A stretch of 8,795 nucleotides of DNA from an uncultured Clostridia bacterium (GTDB taxonomy: Bacteria > Bacillota > Clostridia > Christensenellales > Aristaeellaceae). A program made the translations under genes and the position numbers. Numbering within the stretch: the first letter of the stretch is position 1; each line of letters starts with the position of its first letter. Location of the stretch: the NCBI GenBank assembly GCA_937907055.1, contig CALCTW010000139.1:1-8795 (forward strand), written 5' to 3'. The notes beneath the pieces were generated by a model. It was not told the DNA's origin. It searched no databases and saw nothing but the letters and a program-made list of their open reading frames with translations. Shown piece by piece: positions 6,060 through 8,795 of the stretch.

Positions 6060-8795
6060 ATGAAAAATCAAAATTACTATCTCGGTCTCGATATCGGCAC
6101 CAGTTCCGTTGGCTATGCTGTAACAGATCCGGATTACAAGCTTCTCAAAAAGGGCGGCGAACCCATGTGGGGCGTTCATCTTTTTGATGAAGCTGAATCG
6201 GCGGCAAAGCGCCGGGGCGTGCGTGTCAACCGCCGTCGATTGAATCGCCGTCAGTGGCGTGTTCGTCTTGTTCAGGAACTTTTTGCTGCCGAGATCGGCA
6301 AGATCGATCCGCGCTTCTTCATCCGCTTACAGGAAAGTGCCCTTTATCGCGATGACGCGCAGGAGCCTTTTGCTGTATTTAATGATAAAGACTACACAGA
6401 TAAAGAATATCACAAAAAATACCCCACCATCCATCACCTGATCCATGAATTGATGACCGGCGATAAACCGCACGATGTCCGTCTGGTCTATTTGGCCTGT
6501 GCATGGCTCGTCGCGCACCGCGGTCATTTCCTGAGTGATGTCAGCATTGATAATGTTGCAGCCTTGGCAGAAAGCAGCAGTTTTGAGCGGGTTTATCAGG
6601 ATCTGGTCAATTACATTCTGTCCATCAACAGTGAAACCATCATTCCATGGCACGATTTTGATATTACCGAACTGGCCAATATTCTCAAATCCCGCCTCAC
6701 TCCTGCCAAAAAGAGCACTCTGGTCTCCGCTTTGCTCTTTGGCAAGGGCAAGATCCCTGCAGAGATCGAAGGTTTCCCCTATCACGCAGGTATTCTGATC
6801 GATGCCATCTGTGGAAAAGACAAAATCGTTCTCCACAACCTTTTTCACAATGATGAGTATGATATAGAAGCTTTCAAGGGGTTTTCACTGGTTAAAAACG
6901 ATGACGAAATCGCTACTGTCCTGTCACTTCTCGGTGATGACGCTGAACTGATTCTTCGTTTAAAGGCGATCTATGACTGGTCTGTCCTTGCCACCCTCCT
7001 TGACAGCCGCACCTCCGCTGATTCGCATTCCATCTCTGCCATTAAAGTAGGGATCTATGAACAGCACAAAAAGGACCTTGCCACCCTCAAGCGATTCATC
7101 CGCAAGTATCTACCGGAAAAATATAACGAGGTCTTCAGAGAAATCCGTTCCGGTAATTATGTTTCCTATTCCTATCATCTTCCCAAAAATGCCACCGGCA
7201 CGGATGTTAAAAAGACTTCCAAAGATACCTTCAATGCATATTTAAAAAGTCTTTTCAGCAAAATCAAAGTTTCTGAAGAAGACGCTGCTGTATATGCCGA
7301 TATGAAAGCACGGTTAGAAACAAATTCTTTCATGCCCAAGCAGATAGATACTGACAACCGTGTTATCCCTTCCCAGTTCTATCAATATGAACTGATCACC
7401 CTGCTTGATCGGGCAAAGAAGTATCTTCCCTTCCTTACCGTTGCTGACACGGAAGACCTTACTGTTTGTGATAAGCTCCTTCATATCTTCACATTCCGTG
7501 TTCCGTATTATGTAGGCCCCCTGAAGGGGAACGAGAAATCCGATCACTTCTGGGCAAAGCGTTATCCCGGCAAGGAAAAAGAAAAGATCTATCCTTGGAA
7601 TTTTTCCAGCATCATTGATGAAGATGCGAGTGAGCAGGGCTTCATCAACAAGATGCTCAACTACTGCACTTACCTTCCGGATCAGCCTGTCGCGCCCAAA
7701 TGCTCGCTTGTATATCAGCGTTACAGCGTCCTGAATGAGATCAATAAGCTTCGCATCAATGATACCCCGATCACGGTCGAACAGAAGCAGCGCCTCTATA
7801 ACGAGGTCTTCATGGTGCGCCCAAAGGTAAAAACAAAGGATATCGTTGAATTCTTCCGTCTGAATTACGGCTTTGATAAATCAATCGACCGTCTCACCGG
7901 CTTTGAAGAAACGGCGCTCAGTTCATTGTCTTCGCATATTGATTTCGCGCGTTTGATCGGTTCCGGTACACTGACCGAAGAACAGGCGGAGGATATTATC
8001 TCTCGTATCACCTATTCGCAGGATCCGCAACGAATCAAAAAATATCTGACTTCTGCCTATCCTTCCCTCAATGCAAAAGATGTCGATTATCTTTGCCACC
8101 GTTCTTATAAGGACTTTGGCCGTCTTTCTGTTTTCTTCCTTTGCCATTTAGAAGGAGCCGGCAAAGAAACCGGCGAGATCACAAGCATTATCCGTGAATT
8201 ATGGAATACCAATTATAATCTGAACGAGCTGCTTTCCGATCGATACACATTTAAGGACGCGATCGATGCTTATCAGACGGAGTATTATACCGGTCACACG
8301 CAAAGTATCACAGATCAACTTGATCAGATGTATCTCTCCAATCCGGTCAAGCACTCGGTGCTTCGCGCCATGACGATCACAAAAGAAGTTGTCAAGGCTA
8401 CAGGTCACGCGCCGGAGCGTGTCTTTGTTGAGGTAACCCGCGGTGGAAAGCCGGAGCAGAAAGGCAAACGCACAAAGAGCCGCCTCGACCAGATCAAAGA
8501 ACTCTACGAAAAATGCGATCCGATGGATGTGAGCGAACTCACCGCTGAGTTGGATAAGATGGGGCTTGACGCTAATAATCGTCTCCGCAGTGACGCTCTG
8601 TTCCTTTACTTTATGCAGTTGGGGCGCTGTGCATACACAAATCAGCGGATCGATCTCACTCAGATTAACAATGATAAGGTCTACAATATCGATCATATCT
8701 ACCCTCGAACCATGGTCAAGGATGACAGCGTCATTAACAATAAAGTCCTCGTCACGTCGAAAGCAAACGGCGAAAAGAAGGAACTCTATCCTGTT
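6060..8795 (+). CDS. cas9: CRISPR-associated endonuclease Cas9, type II, truncated by the window edge
   Basis: Cas9 is the RNA-guided nuclease of type II CRISPR-Cas; its HNH domain cuts the target strand and RuvC cuts the other. The frame is open for 912 codons to the last base, so the 3' end is missing. RuvC-I reads GLDIGTSSVGYAV with D11 (D10 of S. pyogenes). LFDEAESAAKRR leads into an Arg-rich bridge helix (about 50-72), followed by RGHFL at 154-158. The recognition lobe fills about 75-770. RuvC-II FVEVTRG carries E791 (E762 of S. pyogenes). In the HNH domain, NIDHIYPR carries D878 and H879, and N903 matches N863. All catalytic residues seen are intact. Position offsets suggest a full protein near 1,400 residues, with RuvC-III and the PAM-interacting domain beyond the edge. 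The ATG follows GGAGGA (6045-6050) with 9-nt spacing. Upstream tracrRNA in antisense orientation suggests type II-A, but csn2 cannot be seen, so II-C is not excluded. The gene is more AT-rich than ppk1. Confidence 0.97.
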   Translation, partial: MKNQNYYLGLDIGTSSVGYAVTDPDYKLLKKGGEPMWGVHLFDEAESAAKRRGVRVNRRRLNRRQWRVRLVQELFAAEIGKIDPRFFIRLQESALYRDDAQEPFAVFNDKDYTDKEYHKKYPTIHHLIHELMTGDKPHDVRLVYLACAWLVAHRGHFLSDVSIDNVAALAESSSFERVYQDLVNYILSINSETIIPWHDFDITELANILKSRLTPAKKSTLVSALLFGKGKIPAEIEGFPYHAGILIDAICGKDKIVLHNLFHNDEYDIEAFKGFSLVKNDDEIATVLSLLGDDAELILRLKAIYDWSVLATLLDSRTSADSHSISAIKVGIYEQHKKDLATLKRFIRKYLPEKYNEVFREIRSGNYVSYSYHLPKNATGTDVKKTSKDTFNAYLKSLFSKIKVSEEDAAVYADMKARLETNSFMPKQIDTDNRVIPSQFYQYELITLLDRAKKYLPFLTVADTEDLTVCDKLLHIFTFRVPYYVGPLKGNEKSDHFWAKRYPGKEKEKIYPWNFSSIIDEDASEQGFINKMLNYCTYLPDQPVAPKCSLVYQRYSVLNEINKLRINDTPITVEQKQRLYNEVFMVRPKVKTKDIVEFFRLNYGFDKSIDRLTGFEETALSSLSSHIDFARLIGSGTLTEEQAEDIISRITYSQDPQRIKKYLTSAYPSLNAKDVDYLCHRSYKDFGRLSVFFLCHLEGAGKETGEITSIIRELWNTNYNLNELLSDRYTFKDAIDAYQTEYYTGHTQSITDQLDQMYLSNPVKHSVLRAMTITKEVVKATGHAPERVFVEVTRGGKPEQKGKRTKSRLDQIKELYEKCDPMDVSELTAELDKMGLDANNRLRSDALFLYFMQLGRCAYTNQRIDLTQINNDKVYNIDHIYPRTMVKDDSVINNKVLVTSKANGEKKELYPV

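Noticed and set aside
5814..8795. Transposon or insertion sequence bringing in the CRISPR-Cas locus.
   Set aside because: No transposase, terminal inverted repeat or target-site duplication can be seen in the window.

Overview
The window reads as a chromosomal piece of a Gram-positive, Firmicutes/Clostridia-like bacterium of moderately high GC. The support is strong AGGAGG-type ribosome binding sites, short hairpin-plus-T-run terminators, a short single-anchor signal peptidase I, and a Cas9 and tracrRNA of the kind seen in type II-A systems of gut Firmicutes. No rRNA or marker allows a genus to be named.

Left part (1-1536): a hairpin terminator follows radA, which lies on the minus strand and encodes a complete DNA repair ATPase. 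The first 136 bases may hold the tail of an unidentified plus-strand gene. A 265-bp AT-rich gap (1537-1801) carries candidate back-to-back promoters, one for radA and one for the rightward genes.

Middle (1802-4988): a membrane-anchored calcineurin-like phosphoesterase and polyphosphate kinase ppk1 lie 22 bp apart and probably form one operon, ending in a strong terminator at 5006-5036. The phosphoesterase has lost two signature active-site motifs, GNHE and the second His of GHTH, so it may be a pseudoenzyme or have altered chemistry.

Next (5055-5813): a signal peptidase I gene (lepB) with its own extended -10 promoter. A perfect 12-bp inverted repeat overlaps the -35 region, and a terminator follows the gene.

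Right part (5814-8795): the start of a type II CRISPR-Cas locus. cas9 runs off the right edge after 912 codons, with RuvC-I, the arginine-rich bridge helix, RuvC-II and the HNH catalytic residues all intact. Between lepB and cas9 lies a complete tracrRNA gene on the minus strand. It has a consensus promoter, a full-length anti-repeat with the same 2/4-nt bulge geometry as the S. pyogenes duplex, a nexus, two further hairpins and a terminator. The tracrRNA promoter is embedded in the cas9 ribosome binding region, and the likely cas9 promoter lies beyond the tracrRNA 3' end, so the cas9 mRNA leader would be antisense to the whole tracrRNA. The 36-nt CRISPR repeat of the unseen array can be predicted from the anti-repeat. 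No CRISPR array, cas1, cas2 or csn2 is inside the window; they would be expected downstream. cas9 is visibly more AT-rich than ppk1 and radA, which fits horizontal acquisition.
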